DNA from: CAVYXK01 sp963708245
GTDB lineage: Bacteria > Pseudomonadota > Alphaproteobacteria > Acetobacterales > Acetobacteraceae
DNA: 64,000 nt
Direction of reading: 5' to 3'
Assembly (NCBI GenBank): GCA_963708245.1
Contig: OY970201.1
Location: 1,364,001-1,428,000, forward strand
Below the pieces are notes generated by a model. That model ran no database searches. It was not told the origin of the DNA and saw nothing but the letters and a program-made list of their open reading frames with translations. Position numbers and translations under genes: made by a program. Shown here piece after piece: positions 63,238 through 64,000 of this stretch. Numbering within the stretch: the first letter of the stretch is position 1; each line of letters starts with the position of its first letter.

Positions 63238-63513
63238 ATGCACATGGCCACACGGACGAACGTGACAACGCGGCTCAAGCGGATCGAAGGCCAGGTCGGG
63301 GGGTTGCTCCGCATGGTCGAAAACGACCGTTATTGCGTGGACATCCTGACCCAGATCAATGCGGTCCGATCAGCCCTGCATCGAGTAGAGGAACAGATTC
63401 TGCGGGATCACGTCTCGCACTGCGTGGCGAACGCCTTCGCGTCCGGAGATCCAATCGAGCAGCGGCACAAGGTCGAGGAACTGGTCGAGACGATCGAGCG
63501 GATGACGAGGTGA
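63238..63513 (+). CDS. csoR: Copper-sensing repressor CsoR
   Basis: 91 residues, all-helical CsoR/RcnR family (TRLKRIEGQVGGLLRMVEND, then CVDILTQINAVRSALHRVEE). Cys33, His58 and Cys62 have the Cys-x24-His-x3-Cys spacing of Cu+-binding CsoR rather than the His-first pattern of RcnR. Cu+ binding should release it from the operator in front of its own gene and copA. The ATG at 63238 follows the palindrome directly. Confidence 0.9.
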   Translation: MHMATRTNVTTRLKRIEGQVGGLLRMVENDRYCVDILTQINAVRSALHRVEEQILRDHVSHCVANAFASGDPIEQRHKVEELVETIERMTR

Positions 63514-63612
63514 CTGGTAGAACGATTACGGTCCGCAGGTGAGGCCGACGATTACAAGACTCGGCTACCGGCGCTGATTCGGAGGATCGCTTGCGCGGCA
63601 GGTTCACGTACG

Positions 63613-64000
63613 TCATCCGCCGTCCGGCCGCTGAGCGGATGCGATCGCATCGCCAAACGTCTGCAGGATGCGGCCCCACCCAGCCACGTCGAAGTACAGC
63701 GCTGCCTCGATATGCGTGAGGCGTGGCAGCGTCGCGCCCCAGCACTGCCAGTCCAACGAGTCAAAGCCCGCTTCATTCTGCGCAACGAGCAGGACGGGCC
63801 CAGAGCCGATATCGCGGATGGCGGCCAGCAGCGCATATCCCTCTGTTGGGCGACTCCAATCGGCCGAGCTGTACACCAGCGCCTTCTCGCCTGCCGTGAT
63901 GTCTTCGAGGAGCCTGCCGGCCAGCCGCGGCAGCCGTCGGGCTTCCTGACGGCGAACTTCGGCTTCGGCCCGATCTGCCTTGAGGTTGGAGTGGAAGATC
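63613..64000 (-). CDS. C-terminal part of an unrecognised protein
   Basis: Minus-strand frame open from the right edge to TGA at 63613. About 128 residues are visible: a charged helix (KADRAEAEVRRQEARRLPRL), then EDITAGEKALVYSSADWSRP, LLAAIRDIGSGPVLLVAQNE and FDVAGWGRILQTFGDA. The codon pattern looks real and the sequence is continuous, but I do not recognise the family. Similar strings occur in proteins linked to glycan/glycosyltransferase loci, which is only an impression. The gap 63514-63612 holds no gene. Confidence 0.65.
   Translation of the reverse strand, partial: IFHSNLKADRAEAEVRRQEARRLPRLAGRLLEDITAGEKALVYSSADWSRPTEGYALLAAIRDIGSGPVLLVAQNEAGFDSLDWQCWGATLPRLTHIEAALYFDVAGWGRILQTFGDAIASAQRPDGG

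Noticed and set aside
63238..63513. RcnR (nickel/cobalt) rather than CsoR
   Set aside because: The metal residues follow the Cys-His-Cys spacing of copper sensors and the neighbour is a CPC-type ATPase.
1..64000. CRISPR arrays, tRNA or rRNA genes
   Set aside because: I saw no regularly spaced repeats, cloverleaf sequences or rRNA-like stretches; a tRNA scan would be needed to exclude a missed tRNA.

Overview
The window is a 64 kb piece of a GC-rich chromosome from an alphaproteobacterium. An acetic-acid-bacteria-like member of the Rhodospirillales (Acetobacteraceae type) is the best guess. The reasons are codon usage, long spurious antisense frames, the GRRM-type RiPP genes, an exosortase-type (PEP-CTERM) gene remnant, and acid/envelope-stress families such as HdeD, glutaminase, OmpA-like and HtrA. 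No rRNA, tRNA or CRISPR was recognised, so the genus stays open.

Layout. (1) 0-4.8 kb: the start of an NAD-dependent sugar epimerase, a maleylacetoacetate-isomerase-like GST divergent from a MarR regulator, an ABC exporter with an unclear start, and a small lipoprotein. (2) 5-10.4 kb, minus strand: patatin, acetoacetate decarboxylase, 3-hydroxybutyrate dehydrogenase and a self-sufficient P450-reductase-ferredoxin fusion, a set suggesting ketone-body/PHB carbon handling. (3) 10.6-17.2 kb: DUF2721 protein, HtrA protease, OmpA-like lipoprotein, a complete IS1380-family element inserted 15 bp upstream of the OmpA-like gene, and two AraC paralogues. (4) 17.6-23.7 kb: GntP permease, patatin and a membrane-anchored glycerophosphodiesterase cut by an IS701-family element; removing the IS and one 4-bp duplication restores the frame exactly.

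(5) 23.8-36.2 kb: one tightly packed minus-strand run of twelve genes: DUF1269 protein, RND adaptor and pump, a complete Mrp-like cation/proton antiporter with rearranged subunits (E-F-G-[MbhD/MbhE/MnhB fusion]-C-D-NuoL-like), patatin lipoprotein and HdeD. (6) 36.3-39 kb: DHA2 efflux pump and glutaminase. (7) 39.2-42.1 kb: a GRRM/Osc-type RiPP cluster. The precursor has a Trp/Asn-rich tail with repeated W-x-N units, followed by its radical SAM/SPASM maturase and two secreted proteins of unknown function. (8) 42.4-46.3 kb: AraC regulator, a second radical SAM gene broken by an internal deletion, an outer-membrane-type protein and a glycine-zipper lipoprotein.

(9) 46.3-53.1 kb: M20 dipeptidase, AbgT transporter and two SLC13/TrkA-C transporters in tandem, one of them disrupted. 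(10) 53.1-54.1 kb: a graveyard of recombinase/integrase fragments. (11) 54.1-58.8 kb: a one-chain fusion of all three subunits of the HcnABC/opine-oxidase/D-hydroxyproline-dehydrogenase family, and a Cache histidine kinase. (12) 58.9-61 kb: a second, almost identical IS701 copy inside a decayed PEP-CTERM protein gene. (13) 61-63.6 kb: a copper-type P1B ATPase divergent from a CsoR regulator with a palindromic operator between them, then the end of an unrecognised gene.

The window mixes intact transport, stress and secondary-metabolism operons with recent IS activity and at least four decaying genes. Indels in homopolymer-like GC runs could also be assembly errors and need reads to settle.
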